A stretch of DNA of 64,000 nt, from NCBI GenBank assembly GCA_945860375.1, contig CAMAQR010000009.1, positions 31,510-95,509 of the forward strand, written 5' to 3'. This document shows, in pieces, positions 34,567 to 43,316 of the stretch. Below the pieces are notes generated by a model, which saw only the letters and a list, made by a program, of their open reading frames with translations, was not told where the DNA came from and ran no database searches. The translations under genes and the position numbers were made by a program. The DNA comes from Pseudorhodobacter antarcticus (GTDB lineage Bacteria; Pseudomonadota; Alphaproteobacteria; Rhodobacterales; Rhodobacteraceae). Each line of letters begins with the position of its first letter. Position 1 is the stretch's first letter.

Positions 34567-36192
34567 TTACGTAGCGGCACCATCCCGCAACCGAAAGCGC
34601 TGGATCTTGCCTGTTTGTGTCTTGGGCAAAGCGCGCACGAAGATCACCCGACGCGGGTACTTATAGGGCGCAATCATCCGTTTCACATGGTCTTGCAACA
34701 GCTTGACCATCACCGCATCAGCCGCGCGCCCTTCGGCCAGCACCACATGCGCCTCGACGATCTGGCCGCGCTCTTCATCCGCCACCCCGATCACCGCGCA
34801 TTCCAGAACATCGGGGTGCGACAACAACGCCGCCTCCACCTCTGGCCCGGCGATGTTGTAGCCCGCCGAGATGATCATATCATCCGACCGCGCCGCAAAG
34901 TGAAAGCGCCCCTCGGCGTCCTTCCAAAAGCTGTCGCCGGTCAGGTTCCAACCATCGCGCACATATTTGCTCTGGCGCTCATCCGCCAGATAGCGGCAAC
35001 CGATCGGTCCGCGCACCGCCAACCGGCCCACTTCACCCACCGGCAGGTCTTCCATGTCCGGCCCGACGATCCGCGCCTCATATCCCGTCACCGGACGACC
35101 TGTGCAGGCGGGGCTGTGATCTTCAAACCGGTTGGTCAGAAAGATGTGCAGCATCTCGGTGGCGCCAATGCCGTCCAGCATCGGCTTGCCGGTTTTCGCC
35201 ATCCATTCGGCATAGACCGGCGCGGGCAAAGTCTCGCCAGCCGACACCGCCGCGCGCAAGGACGACAGGTCCGCACCCTCTTCCATCGCCTTCAGCATCA
35301 CCCGATACGCAGTTGGCGCGGTGAAGCACACCGTCGCCTTGTGGGTCTGGATCAACTCTATCATGTTCAACGGGGTCGCCTGCTCCAACAGCGCCGCCGC
35401 CGCGCCAAAGCGCAAGGGAAACACCGCCAACCCGCCCAGTCCAAAGGTAAAGGCCAAAGGGGGGCTGCCCACGAACACATCCGTCGGCACCACCTGCAAC
35501 ACTTCGCGCGCATAGCCATCGGCGATGATCATCAGATCGCGGTGAAAGTGCATCGCGCCCTTCGGCTCTCCGGTCGTGCCACTGGTGAAGCCGATCAACG
35601 CCACATCATCGCGCCCCACCTTTGGGGCCACAAAGCGCACCGGTTTGGACAAGGCCACCCGGTCCAGTTCCGCATCATGGTTGGCGGTGCCGTCAAAGCC
35701 GATCACGGTTTTCAGATGGTGCGAGTGTTTGGCACAGGCCACCAGTTCTTCCATCAACCTTGTGTCACAAAGCGCAATGCCGATCTCGGCCTTGTCGACA
35801 ATCTGCCCCAATTCGCCCGCGCGCAGCATCGGCATGGTGTTGACCACCACCGCCCCCGCCTTGGTTGCCCCCAACCAGCACGCCACCATTGCCGGGTTGT
35901 TGGCAGACCGGATCATCACGCGATTTCCGGGCTTTACGCCGTAATCTTCCACCAAGGCATGCGCGATGCGGTTCGACCAATCGGTCAATTCCTTGTAGGT
36001 CCGCTGCCGTCCGTTGCCAATCAGCGCGATGTTGTCGCCAAAGCCCTTGTCCACCATGCGGTCGGTCAATTCGACGGCCGCGTTCATGAACTCCGGGTAG
36101 TTGAAATCGCCCAGATTGATCTGCGGCCAATCTTGCGGGGCAGGCAAGCGGTCGCGCGTGAAGGTGTCCAGATGTCCCGTTGGTCCCAGCAT
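34567..36192 (-). CDS. 2-aminobenzoate--CoA ligase (benzoate-CoA ligase family)
   Basis: A 541-residue adenylating enzyme that activates anthranilate to 2-aminobenzoyl-CoA, the entry step of the aerobic CoA-dependent route. The AMP-binding signature is GFTSGTTGEPKGAMHFH near residue 200, followed by the aryl-CoA ligase block GSPPLAFTFGLGGLAVFPLRFG. Later come DGIGATEMLHIF, the hinge DGWNLTGDSFW and the C-terminal lysine region LPKTQTGKIQRF. The N-terminus MLGPTGHLDTFTRDRLPAPQDWP fits the AbmG/benzoate-CoA ligase group. It is the last gene of the anthranilate operon, nine bases after the RidA gene. Substrate choice is inferred from the neighbouring fused oxygenase. Confidence 0.88.
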   Translation of the reverse strand: MLGPTGHLDTFTRDRLPAPQDWPQINLGDFNYPEFMNAAVELTDRMVDKGFGDNIALIGNGRQRTYKELTDWSNRIAHALVEDYGVKPGNRVMIRSANNPAMVACWLGATKAGAVVVNTMPMLRAGELGQIVDKAEIGIALCDTRLMEELVACAKHSHHLKTVIGFDGTANHDAELDRVALSKPVRFVAPKVGRDDVALIGFTSGTTGEPKGAMHFHRDLMIIADGYAREVLQVVPTDVFVGSPPLAFTFGLGGLAVFPLRFGAAAALLEQATPLNMIELIQTHKATVCFTAPTAYRVMLKAMEEGADLSSLRAAVSAGETLPAPVYAEWMAKTGKPMLDGIGATEMLHIFLTNRFEDHSPACTGRPVTGYEARIVGPDMEDLPVGEVGRLAVRGPIGCRYLADERQSKYVRDGWNLTGDSFWKDAEGRFHFAARSDDMIISAGYNIAGPEVEAALLSHPDVLECAVIGVADEERGQIVEAHVVLAEGRAADAVMVKLLQDHVKRMIAPYKYPRRVIFVRALPKTQTGKIQRFRLRDGAAT

Positions 36193-36201
36193 GTCAGCCC
36201 C

Positions 36202-36606
36202 CTATTCGCCCTGCGGCACCACCGCCGTCGCCTCTATTTCGACCTTTGCACGGTCCTCGACCAAGGCCACCACCTGCACCAAGGCCATGGCCGGGTAATG
36301 TCGCCCGATGATGTCCTTGTACGCCTGTCCGATCTCTTTCAAGCTGCCCAGGTAGTCTGCCTTATCCGTGACATACCATGTCAGCCGCACCAGATGTTCG
36401 GGGCGTGCGCCAGCACAGGCCAGCACCTCGACGATAGACCGCAAAGCCTGCGCCACCTGTTCCGCAAAGTCATCAGTTTCGAACACTTGCTCGGCATTCC
36501 AACCGATCAACCCGCCAGTGAAAACCATCCGGCCACTTGCGGCCACCCCATTGGCGTAGCCCCGCGCTGGTTTCCAGTTTTTCGGGTGTAAGATTTCGTG
36601 GCTCAT
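36202..36606 (-). CDS. RidA-family protein, candidate enamine/imine deaminase of the anthranilate pathway
   Basis: A 134-residue YjgF/YER057c/UK114 protein. It begins [21 protein letters not shown] and has GRMVFTGGLIGWNAEQVFE, VRLTWYVTDKADYLGSLKEI and a final KVEIEATAVVP in the place of the family signature. Classical RidA uses an arginine near the C-terminus to hydrolyse 2-aminoacrylate; here that position is not the usual CEIE-A-A with Arg, so the substrate differs. The dearomatised product of 2-aminobenzoyl-CoA monooxygenase/reductase is a cyclic enamine. A RidA protein in the same operon could release its ammonia. It overlaps the thioesterase by ATGA. Confidence 0.85.
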   Translation of the reverse strand: MSHEILHPKNWKPARGYANGVAASGRMVFTGGLIGWNAEQVFETDDFAEQVAQALRSIVEVLACAGARPEHLVRLTWYVTDKADYLGSLKEIGQAYKDIIGRHYPAMALVQVVALVEDRAKVEIEATAVVPQGE

Positions 36607-37013
36607 TGCGCCGCCTCCTTGTAGCCCACCAGCGCCGCCCGCATCGCGTCGGGCCAAGGGGCAGCCTTCATATCGTCAATCCACACCAAAGTCAGATCGG
36701 CCTGCATCCGGTCTTGCCCGTCGCAAACCCCGGTGATCTTCACGGCGACAGAGGACCGTCCAACGTTCATAACCTTTAAGGAAAACAGCACCTTATCGCC
36801 CAGCCGCGACGGTGCGAGGAAGGTGGCCTGCAACGACACCGTCGGCACCCCGTTCTGCGCCGCGCTGTGCATCTGTGCGAAGGACCGCCCCACAACATCG
36901 GCGAAGAAATTCTCGACGACAGAGTTGGTCATCTCGAAATAGCGCGGATAAAACACAATCCCGGCAGGATCGCAGTGGTTGAATTCAATCTGGACAAGCC
37001 TTGAATAAGTCAT
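36603..37013 (-). CDS. acyl-CoA thioesterase, 4-hydroxybenzoyl-CoA thioesterase (hotdog) family
   Basis: A 136-residue hotdog-fold protein. The signature [20 protein letters not shown] carries the catalytic Asp (D-AGIVFY) of the 4HBT/YbgC type, followed by the long hotdog helix [14 protein letters not shown]. It overlaps the RidA and the acyl-CoA dehydrogenase genes by four bases each. In CoA-dependent aromatic routes such enzymes rescue CoA from dead-end aryl- or acyl-CoA esters. Here misprocessed 2-aminobenzoyl-CoA or a ring-opened acid is a plausible target. The exact substrate is not readable. Confidence 0.88.
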   Translation of the reverse strand: MTYSRLVQIEFNHCDPAGIVFYPRYFEMTNSVVENFFADVVGRSFAQMHSAAQNGVPTVSLQATFLAPSRLGDKVLFSLKVMNVGRSSVAVKITGVCDGQDRMQADLTLVWIDDMKAAPWPDAMRAALVGYKEAAQ

Positions 37014-38134
37014 CCCAGAATGCTCCGCGCGATGATGATACGCTGCACGTCCGAGGCGCCCTCGTAAATCCGCAAGGCCCTGATTTCCCGGTACAACGCC
37101 TCAACCGCGAAGCCGTGCCGCACCCCATCGCCGCCATGCAATTGCAGCGCCATGTCGATCACCTTCTGCGCGGCTTCGGTGGCGTAAAGCTTGGCCATTG
37201 CCGCTTCGCGCGATACCCGTGCCGCCCCTTGATCCTTGACCCAAGCCGCCCGGTAGATCAGCAACGCCGACGCATCCACTTGCACAGCCATATCCGCCAG
37301 ATGCCCCTGCACCATCTGCAATTCCGACAGCGCCGCCCCTTGAATGCGGCGGCTTTGCGTGCGCGTCAAAGCCTCGTCCAGCGCACGGCGCGCAAAGCCC
37401 AAAGCCGCTGCGCCAACGGTAGAGCGGAACACATCCAGCACCGCCATCGCAATCTTGAAACCGTCCCCGGCCCGCCCGATCAACGCGCCCTCGGGCAGCA
37501 TCACATCGCGCAACCCCAGATGTGCCAAGGGATGCGGCGCCATCACCTCGATCCGCCCCAGCACCGACAGCCCGGCCACATCGGCGGGCATCAGGAACGC
37601 CGACAACCCCTTGGCCCCCGGCGCCTCACCGGTGCGCGCGATGATCACGTAGACATCGGCAATGCCGCCGTTCGAGATATAGGTCTTCTCGCCGTTCAGA
37701 ACCCAGCCGCCCTGCCCGCGCAGCGCCGTCGTCGCGGTCGCGCCGACATCGGACCCCGAGGCCGGTTCGGTCAGCGCAAACCCCGCAATCGCGGTGCCCG
37801 CCCGCGTGCGTGGCAGCCAGTCGCGCTGCGCATCGTTGCCAAACAAAGACACCGCTCCCATGCCCAACCCCTGCATGGCAAAGGCAAAATCCGCCAAGCC
37901 GTCATGGCGCGCCAAAGTCTCGCGGATCAGACACAGGGTCCGCACGTCCAGCACCCCGCCCGAGTGCTGCAACCAACCCCCTGCGCCCAGACTGGCCACC
38001 AATCCGAGACAGGCGGCATCGATGTCGGCGTGGTCGACCGGCAGATTTTCAGCGCACCAAGCCTCGAGAGCCGTAGCCAACTCCCGATGCCGCGCCTCAA
38101 AGAAGGGCCATTCGAGGAAACTCTTGTCGCTCAT
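37010..38134 (-). CDS. acyl-CoA dehydrogenase of the anthranilate operon
   Basis: A 374-residue FAD enzyme. The FAD-binding segments [20 protein letters not shown] and [19 protein letters not shown] are clear, and the catalytic base is the Glu in [20 protein letters not shown] near the C-terminus. The start [16 protein letters not shown] follows a GGCGG site; an earlier ATG at 38152 lies in the dispersed repeat. It probably oxidises a C7 dicarboxyl-CoA or cyclic acyl-CoA after ring reduction or opening. It overlaps the thioesterase (ATGA) but is separated from the upstream crotonase by a hairpin. Confidence 0.9.
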   Translation of the reverse strand: MSDKSFLEWPFFEARHRELATALEAWCAENLPVDHADIDAACLGLVASLGAGGWLQHSGGVLDVRTLCLIRETLARHDGLADFAFAMQGLGMGAVSLFGNDAQRDWLPRTRAGTAIAGFALTEPASGSDVGATATTALRGQGGWVLNGEKTYISNGGIADVYVIIARTGEAPGAKGLSAFLMPADVAGLSVLGRIEVMAPHPLAHLGLRDVMLPEGALIGRAGDGFKIAMAVLDVFRSTVGAAALGFARRALDEALTRTQSRRIQGAALSELQMVQGHLADMAVQVDASALLIYRAAWVKDQGAARVSREAAMAKLYATEAAQKVIDMALQLHGGDGVRHGFAVEALYREIRALRIYEGASDVQRIIIARSILG

Positions 38135-38147
38135 CCGCCTTGCGCCT

Positions 38148-38193
38148 TTCATTCTGGCTCAAATATCCCGGGGGTGCGGGGGCTGGCCCCCGC
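38148..38193 (-). repeat. dispersed element plus terminator-like stem inside the anthranilate operon
   Basis: Going along the minus strand, GCGGGGGCCAGCCCCCGC (38176-38193) forms a seven-pair stem. It is followed by ACCCCCG and the core GGATATTTGAGCCAGAATGAA (38148-38168). It starts three bases after the crotonase stop and ends 13 bases before the acyl-CoA dehydrogenase start. It may attenuate transcription of the second half of the operon. Confidence 0.65.
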
Positions 38194-38195
38194 TC

Positions 38196-39008
38196 TCAGT
38201 CGCCTGCAAACACCGGCCGTTCCTTGGCGACAAAGGCGTGGTAGGCCCGCTCAAAATCCTTGGTCTGCATGCAGATCGCCTGCGCCTGCGCCTCGGCCTC
38301 GATCGCCTGCTCCAGCCCCATGTTCCATTCGTGGTTCAACTGGGTCTTGGTGATGGAATGCGCAAAGGTCGGGCCAGAGGCCAGACGTTCGGCCAAGACC
38401 CGCGCCTCGGCCTCCAGCGTCTCGGGCGAATGCAGGGCGTTCCAGAACCCCCACCGCTCGCCCTCAGCCGCCGACATGGTCCGCCCGGTGTACAAAAGCT
38501 CTGCCGCGCGACCCTGCCCGATGATGCGGGGCAGCATCGCACAGGCACCCATGTCGCAGCCCGCAAGTCCCACCCGCGTGAACAGGAAGGCGCATTTGGC
38601 CTCGGGCGTCGCCAGCCGCAGATCAGACGCCATGGCAAGGATGGCGCCCGCACCCACCGCCACCCCATCGACCGCCGCAATGATCGGTTTGCCACAGGAG
38701 ATCATCGCCTTGACCAGATCGCCGGTCATCCTGGTGAATTCCAGCAATTGCTTCATCGGCAGGCCGATCAGCGGCCCGATGATGTCATGCACATCGCCGC
38801 CCGAACAGAAATTGCCGCCGTTCGATGCAAAGACCACCACATCCACATCCGTCGCGTAAACCAGATCGCGGAACAGGTCGCGCAACTCGGCATAGCTGTC
38901 GAAGGTCAGGGGATTTTTACGATCCGGCCGGTTCAGGCGCAGAACGGCCACGCGGTCGCTGACCTCCCACAAGAAATGCTGCGGCTGGTAATGTGCCAAT
39001 TGCGTCAC
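38196..39008 (-). CDS. crotonase-superfamily enzyme without hydratase glutamates, possible ring-cleaving hydrolase
   Basis: A 270-residue crotonase with a GTG start that overlaps the MarR stop (GTGA). Oxyanion-hole positions look normal ([13 protein letters not shown] and [12 protein letters not shown]). The two catalytic glutamates of enoyl-CoA hydratase are absent: the first lies where GAGAILAM is, the second where [10 protein letters not shown] is. Instead [18 protein letters not shown] places an Asp where MenB, BadI and 4-chlorobenzoyl-CoA dehalogenase have one. That argues against hydration and for C-C hydrolysis or condensation chemistry, such as opening a 2-oxocyclohexanecarboxyl-CoA ring. 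The alignment is by eye. Confidence 0.85.
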   Translation of the reverse strand: MTQLAHYQPQHFLWEVSDRVAVLRLNRPDRKNPLTFDSYAELRDLFRDLVYATDVDVVVFASNGGNFCSGGDVHDIIGPLIGLPMKQLLEFTRMTGDLVKAMISCGKPIIAAVDGVAVGAGAILAMASDLRLATPEAKCAFLFTRVGLAGCDMGACAMLPRIIGQGRAAELLYTGRTMSAAEGERWGFWNALHSPETLEAEARVLAERLASGPTFAHSITKTQLNHEWNMGLEQAIEAEAQAQAICMQTKDFERAYHAFVAKERPVFAGD

Positions 39009-39433
39009 TTGCCCATCCTTTTCAAAATTTCGGTCAACGCGTCCAGATCGGCCTCTGACAGGCCAGCGAAGACCCGGTCCACCTCACGTTCATGGTCGGT
39101 GGCAAGCCCTTCGAAACGGACCAGACCTTCCGGCGTCATCGCCACAAACACCGTGCGCCGGTCCGCCTCGGATTGGGTGCGCCGCACCAGCCCGTCTTTT
39201 TCCAGCCGGTCCACCACTGCCGTCGCGTTGCCATTGGACACCAGCAGCATCCGCGACAATTCAGACATCGTCACACCATCGCGACGCCGATAAAGCGCGG
39301 CCAACACGTCAAAGCGCGGCAATGTGGTGTCATGTTCCACCCGCAAAAACGCGCGCAGATGGCTTTCGCTGGCGCGGGTGACGCCCAGCATGCGGATCCA
39401 CATTTTCAGGCGGCGTTTGGACAGGTCGCTCAT
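39005..39433 (-). CDS. MarR-family transcriptional regulator in the anthranilate operon
   Basis: A 142-residue winged-helix repressor. The recognition helix region is [22 protein letters not shown] and the wing [23 protein letters not shown], with the D-RR pattern of MarR proteins. The start [15 protein letters not shown] at 39433 overlaps the SDR stop (ATGA) and its own stop overlaps the crotonase start. MarR dimers bind palindromes of the kind found at 42500-42517 and 17645-17658. A CoA thioester of anthranilate would be a natural inducer, by analogy with BadR/PaaR-type systems, but this is inference. Confidence 0.9.
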   Translation of the reverse strand: MSDLSKRRLKMWIRMLGVTRASESHLRAFLRVEHDTTLPRFDVLAALYRRRDGVTMSELSRMLLVSNGNATAVVDRLEKDGLVRRTQSEADRRTVFVAMTPEGLVRFEGLATDHEREVDRVFAGLSEADLDALTEILKRMGK

Positions 39434-40170
39434 ATCTCGCCCCCGGCAATCGACAAGGCCTGACCGTTGATGCCCTCTGACCCCGGACCGCAGAGGAAAA
39501 GCGCCATGGCGGTGACTTCGGACGGCGCAATCAGCCGGTTCTGCGGGCTCATCGTCTCCAGGGCCGCGCGGGCCTGATCCAGGCTGCGCCCGGTTTTCTC
39601 GGCAATCACCTGCACCGAATGGTCGGTCATCGGCGTGTCCAGAAAGCCGGGGCAAATCGCGTTCACCGTCACCGGACGCCGGGCGATTTCCAAGGCGAGG
39701 CTGCGGGTCAACCCAATCACCCCGTGTTTTGCCGCTGCATAGGGGGCCACCTTGGCATATCCCTTCAGGCCCGCCGTGGAGGCCACAGAAATCAGCCGCC
39801 CCCAGCCCGGCATCTGGTTCAGGCCGTCGCGCAGGGTCAGGAACACGCCCGTCAGGTTCACTGCGATCATCGCATTCCACTGCGCCAGCGTGGTCTTCGC
39901 CATGGTGCCCGAATCCGCCGCACCCGCATTGGCGATCACAATGTCGCAAGGCCCGGCGACGGCAAACATCGCGGCCACCGACGCCTCATCCGTCACATCG
40001 GCCTGCACCAGCCGGATGCCCGAGGCGCGCGCAGCCACCGCCTGCAGCGCATCCAGCCTGCGCCCGGCGATCACCACCTCGGCCCCGGCCTGCGCAAAGC
40101 CCAGCGCCAGGTTTTCCCCCGCCCCCGACCCGCCGCCGGTGATCAGCACGCGTTTGCAGGACAGGTTCAT
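39430..40170 (-). CDS. short-chain dehydrogenase/reductase (SDR) of the anthranilate operon
   Basis: A 246-residue classical SDR. The cofactor loop is [19 protein letters not shown], the structural motif is [12 protein letters not shown], and the catalytic Ser-Tyr-Lys lie in [25 protein letters not shown]. The Arg after the second strand ([10 protein letters not shown]) leaves NAD versus NADP preference open. It overlaps both neighbours by ATGA: the fused oxygenase/reductase upstream and MarR downstream. It could oxidise the 5-hydroxy group made by the oxygenase/reductase or a later hydroxyacyl-CoA. The substrate is not established. Confidence 0.9.
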   Translation of the reverse strand: MNLSCKRVLITGGGSGAGENLALGFAQAGAEVVIAGRRLDALQAVAARASGIRLVQADVTDEASVAAMFAVAGPCDIVIANAGAADSGTMAKTTLAQWNAMIAVNLTGVFLTLRDGLNQMPGWGRLISVASTAGLKGYAKVAPYAAAKHGVIGLTRSLALEIARRPVTVNAICPGFLDTPMTDHSVQVIAEKTGRSLDQARAALETMSPQNRLIAPSEVTAMALFLCGPGSEGINGQALSIAGGEI

Positions 40171-42449
40171 ACCCGGATCACGCCTTCGGATTTCTGCACC
40201 AGCCGCCGCGCCTGATCGCGCCCGGCGAGATAGGGTTTCGGCCATTCGGTGCCAGTGTCGCCCTGCACCACGGCTGCATGCAAGGTCCAATACGGATCGG
40301 CCAGATGCGGACGCGCCAGACAGACCAGATCGGCCCGCCCCGCCAGCAGGATCTGGTTGACCTGCTCGGCCTCGGTGATGTTGCCGACGGCCATCGTGGC
40401 CAGCCCCGCCTCATTCCTGATGCGGTCGCTGAAAGGCGTCTGGAACATGCGGCCATAAATCGGCTTGGCCTCGGTGCTGGTCTGACCCGCCGAAACGTCG
40501 ATGATATCGGCCCCCTCCATCGCGAACATGGTGGCGATGTCCACAGCTTCGGCGGGGGTGACGCCATCATCGACCCAATCGGTTGCGGAAATCCGCACCG
40601 ACATCGGCTTGTGCCCCGGCCAGGCCGCGCGCATTTCGCGGAACACCTCCAACGGATAGCGCATGCGGTTTTCCAGACTGCCACCATACTCATCGGTCCG
40701 CAGGTTCGACAGCGGCGAGATGAAGGATGAGATCAGATAGCCATGGGCGGCGTGCAATTCGATCATGTCGAAATCGGCACCCTCGGCCATTTCCACCGAT
40801 TTGATGAATTGGCGCAGCACCTTGTCCATATCGTCGCGGTCCATGGCCTTGGGTGTTGCATTGCCGGTCTGCCATGGGATGGCGCTGGCCGACAGCAAAG
40901 GCCAGTTCCCCGACACCAGCGGCGCATCAGCATCGGCCCAACCCACTTGCGTCGACCCTTTGCGACCCGCATGGCCAATCTGGCAACAGGTCTTGGCCTG
41001 CGTTTCGGTGTGGATGAAATCGTTGATCCGCTTCCATGCCAATTCATGCCGGGGGGTGTACAGCCCCGTACAGCCGGGGGTGATCCGCCCATTGGCCGAC
41101 ACACAGGTCATTTCCGTATAGACCAGCCCGGCACCGCCCTTGGCGCGTTCGGCATAGTGGACAAAATGCCAATCACCCGGCACACCCTCCACCGCTCGGT
41201 ATTGCGCCATCGGCGATACGACCACCCGGTTCACCAACGCCATGCCGCGCAGTTGGAAGGGCGCGAACATCGGCGCGCGGCCCGGTTGGCCACCGTATTG
41301 GGCGGCAAACCAATCTTCGGTTTCGCGCAGCCATTTCGGATCGCGCAGGCGCAGGTTTTCATGGGAAATCCGCTGAGAGCGGGTCAGCAGTGAATAGGCG
41401 AATTGTTGTGGCGGCAGGTCAAGATAGCGTTCGCACTCCTCAAACCATTCAAGACTGTTGCGCGCTGCCGATTGCAGGCGCAACACTTCTACCCGGCGTT
41501 CGGCCTGATAGCGCTCGAAGGCCGATTTCAGATCGGGTTCGGAATGCAGATATTCCGCCAGTGCAATCGCACTGTCAAAGGCCAGCCGTGACCCCGAGCC
41601 GATGGAAAAATGCCCCGTCGCCGCGGCATCACCCATCAGCACCACGTTTTCATGATACCATGTGCCGCAGATCACACGGGGGAACTGCATCCACACTGCA
41701 GACCCGCGCAAATGCGCCGCGTTTGACATCAGATCATGGCCGCCAAGGTGAGCCGCAAAAATCTTGCGGCAGGTTTCCACCGTGTCCTCTTTCGACATAT
41801 CGGCAAAGCCCCAGCGGTCCCAGGTGTCGGGCAGGCATTCGACGATGAAGGTCGCGGTGTTGTCGTCAAATTGATAGACATGCGCCCAGACCCAGCCATG
41901 TTCGGTCTTCTCGAAGATGAAGGTAAAGGCGTCGTCAAACTTGGCATGGGTCCCCAGCCAGACGAACTTGCATTTGCGCAGATCAATGTCGGGCTGGAAC
42001 ACCTCTTGGTATTCGCGCCGCACCAGTGAATTGATGCCATCGGTGGCGACGACGATGTCATATTCCTTGCGGTATTCTTCGGCCGACTTGAACTCTGTTT
42101 CGAAGCGCAGCTCTACCCCCAGCTCGCGCGCCCGTGCCTGCAACAGGATCAGCATTGCCTTGCGGCCAATGCCGGCAAAGCCATGCCCGCCCGAGACAGT
42201 GCGCACCCCGTTGTGCACCACGGCAATGTCGTCCCAATAGGCAAAGTTGCTGCGGATCGCCTCGGTCGAAACCGGATCGTTCTTCTGCATCCGCCCCAGC
42301 GCATCATCCGACAGCACGACGCCCCAGCCAAAAGTATCATTGGCCTTGTTGCGCTCCATCACCACCACCTGATGCGACGGGTCGCGCAGTTTCATCGAGA
42401 TTGCAAAATAAAGCCCAGCCGGACCACCGCCCAAACACAGAACCTTCAT
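40167..42449 (-). CDS. 2-aminobenzoyl-CoA monooxygenase/reductase (bifunctional flavoprotein)
   Basis: A 760-residue fusion that identifies the pathway. Residues 1 to about 380 form a p-hydroxybenzoate hydroxylase-like FAD monooxygenase: [20 protein letters not shown], then [26 protein letters not shown]. From about 390 to the end is an old-yellow-enzyme barrel: [46 protein letters not shown] and [10 protein letters not shown]. This order is that of the Azoarcus evansii 2-aminobenzoyl-CoA monooxygenase/reductase, which hydroxylates and then reduces the ring of anthraniloyl-CoA. The start follows AGAGGAGAGTGGCG. Salicylyl-CoA 5-hydroxylase relatives are related and remain an alternative. It is the first gene of its operon, 50 bases from the palindrome. 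Confidence 0.93.
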   Translation of the reverse strand: MKVLCLGGGPAGLYFAISMKLRDPSHQVVVMERNKANDTFGWGVVLSDDALGRMQKNDPVSTEAIRSNFAYWDDIAVVHNGVRTVSGGHGFAGIGRKAMLILLQARARELGVELRFETEFKSAEEYRKEYDIVVATDGINSLVRREYQEVFQPDIDLRKCKFVWLGTHAKFDDAFTFIFEKTEHGWVWAHVYQFDDNTATFIVECLPDTWDRWGFADMSKEDTVETCRKIFAAHLGGHDLMSNAAHLRGSAVWMQFPRVICGTWYHENVVLMGDAAATGHFSIGSGSRLAFDSAIALAEYLHSEPDLKSAFERYQAERRVEVLRLQSAARNSLEWFEECERYLDLPPQQFAYSLLTRSQRISHENLRLRDPKWLRETEDWFAAQYGGQPGRAPMFAPFQLRGMALVNRVVVSPMAQYRAVEGVPGDWHFVHYAERAKGGAGLVYTEMTCVSANGRITPGCTGLYTPRHELAWKRINDFIHTETQAKTCCQIGHAGRKGSTQVGWADADAPLVSGNWPLLSASAIPWQTGNATPKAMDRDDMDKVLRQFIKSVEMAEGADFDMIELHAAHGYLISSFISPLSNLRTDEYGGSLENRMRYPLEVFREMRAAWPGHKPMSVRISATDWVDDGVTPAEAVDIATMFAMEGADIIDVSAGQTSTEAKPIYGRMFQTPFSDRIRNEAGLATMAVGNITEAEQVNQILLAGRADLVCLARPHLADPYWTLHAAVVQGDTGTEWPKPYLAGRDQARRLVQKSEGVIRV

Positions 42450-42499
42450 CGCCACTCTCCTCTTTGTGCGTTGCACACAGCCTGACACCGGGCGAAAAC

Positions 42500-42517
42500 A
42501 ATTTCAAGCTTGAAATT
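42500..42517. promoter_or_regulatory. palindromic operator candidate in the divergent anthranilate promoter
   Basis: AATTTCAAGCTTGAAATT is a perfect 18-base palindrome midway between the oxygenase/reductase start (42449, minus) and the crotonase start (42558, plus). Its core plus right flank recurs, with one difference, upstream of kynU at 17645. It fits a dimeric MarR regulator controlling both directions. Confidence 0.7.
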
Positions 42518-42557
42518 TATCCCTTGCAGTTTTGCCGCAGCGGTGCAGAGTGCTGGC

Positions 42558-43316
42558 ATGGAACATCTGCTGATCACCCCGCATGACGGATGGGTGCAAG
42601 TCACCCTGAACCGTCCCGATGCCAAAAACGCGCTAAACACCGCGATGCTGGCGGATATCGCGCTGGCTTTGGCGCAAGCGGATGCTGACCCAAGGGTGCG
42701 TGCAGTCGTGATCCACGGCCACAATGGCAACTTTGCCGCAGGGGCCGATATTGCCGAGATTGAAACCAAAACCACTGCGCAGGCCGCCGTCGATCCGCGC
42801 AAGGGCCATTGGGCGGCAATCCGGGGATTCTCCAAGCCGCTGATTGCGGCGGTCGATGGCTTTGCGCTTGGCGGCGGGCTGGAACTGGCCTTGATGGCCG
42901 ATCTGCTGGTGGTGGCGGCCGATGCAAAGCTGGGTCTGCCCGAAACCAATCTTGGCCTGATCCCCGGCGCGGGGGGCATCCAACGCTTGCTGGCTTTGGC
43001 AGGCCGTTCCCGTGCCAGCCGCATGGTGCTGATGGGCGAGGTGATCGACGGCCAGACCGCCTATGACTGGGGTATTGCGGGTTATGTCACCGACATCGCC
43101 GTCATTGCCACAGCCACAACCCTTGCCGACCGCATCGTCACCCGCGCGCCGCTGGCACTGCAAGCCGCCAAGGTCGCGCTGCTGGCGGGTGGTGAGTCCA
43201 CGCTGGCCTTTGGCGTCGAACGCGCAGGGTTTGAGGCGTTGATGGACACCGCCGACAAGGCCGAAGGCATCGCCGCCTTCCGCGCCAAACGCAAACCACA
43301 GTTCCGGGGGCAATGA
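42558..43316 (+). CDS. enoyl-CoA hydratase of the divergent anthranilate arm
   Basis: A 252-residue crotonase that starts MEHLLITPHDGWVQVTLNRPDAKNAL. Both catalytic glutamates are present: GFALGGGLELALMAD and LPETNLGLIPGAGG, and the oxyanion loop is GNFAAGADIAEIE. It should therefore hydrate a trans-2-enoyl-CoA, unlike the other crotonase of the cluster. Its stop overlaps the 3-hydroxyacyl-CoA dehydrogenase start (ATGA), which would supply the next beta-oxidation step. It shares the divergent promoter with the oxygenase/reductase gene. Wording is close to PaaF-type hydratases. Confidence 0.92.
   Translation: MEHLLITPHDGWVQVTLNRPDAKNALNTAMLADIALALAQADADPRVRAVVIHGHNGNFAAGADIAEIETKTTAQAAVDPRKGHWAAIRGFSKPLIAAVDGFALGGGLELALMADLLVVAADAKLGLPETNLGLIPGAGGIQRLLALAGRSRASRMVLMGEVIDGQTAYDWGIAGYVTDIAVIATATTLADRIVTRAPLALQAAKVALLAGGESTLAFGVERAGFEALMDTADKAEGIAAFRAKRKPQFRGQ

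Noticed and set aside
34432..36591. 719-residue plus-strand frame opposite the CoA ligase and RidA
   Set aside because: Despite its length it is antisense to two genes with full motif sets and shows no domain of its own.
37001..39293. Two long overlapping plus-strand frames (450 and 499 residues)
   Set aside because: They lie opposite acyl-CoA dehydrogenase, crotonase and MarR genes and lack ribosome sites and motifs.
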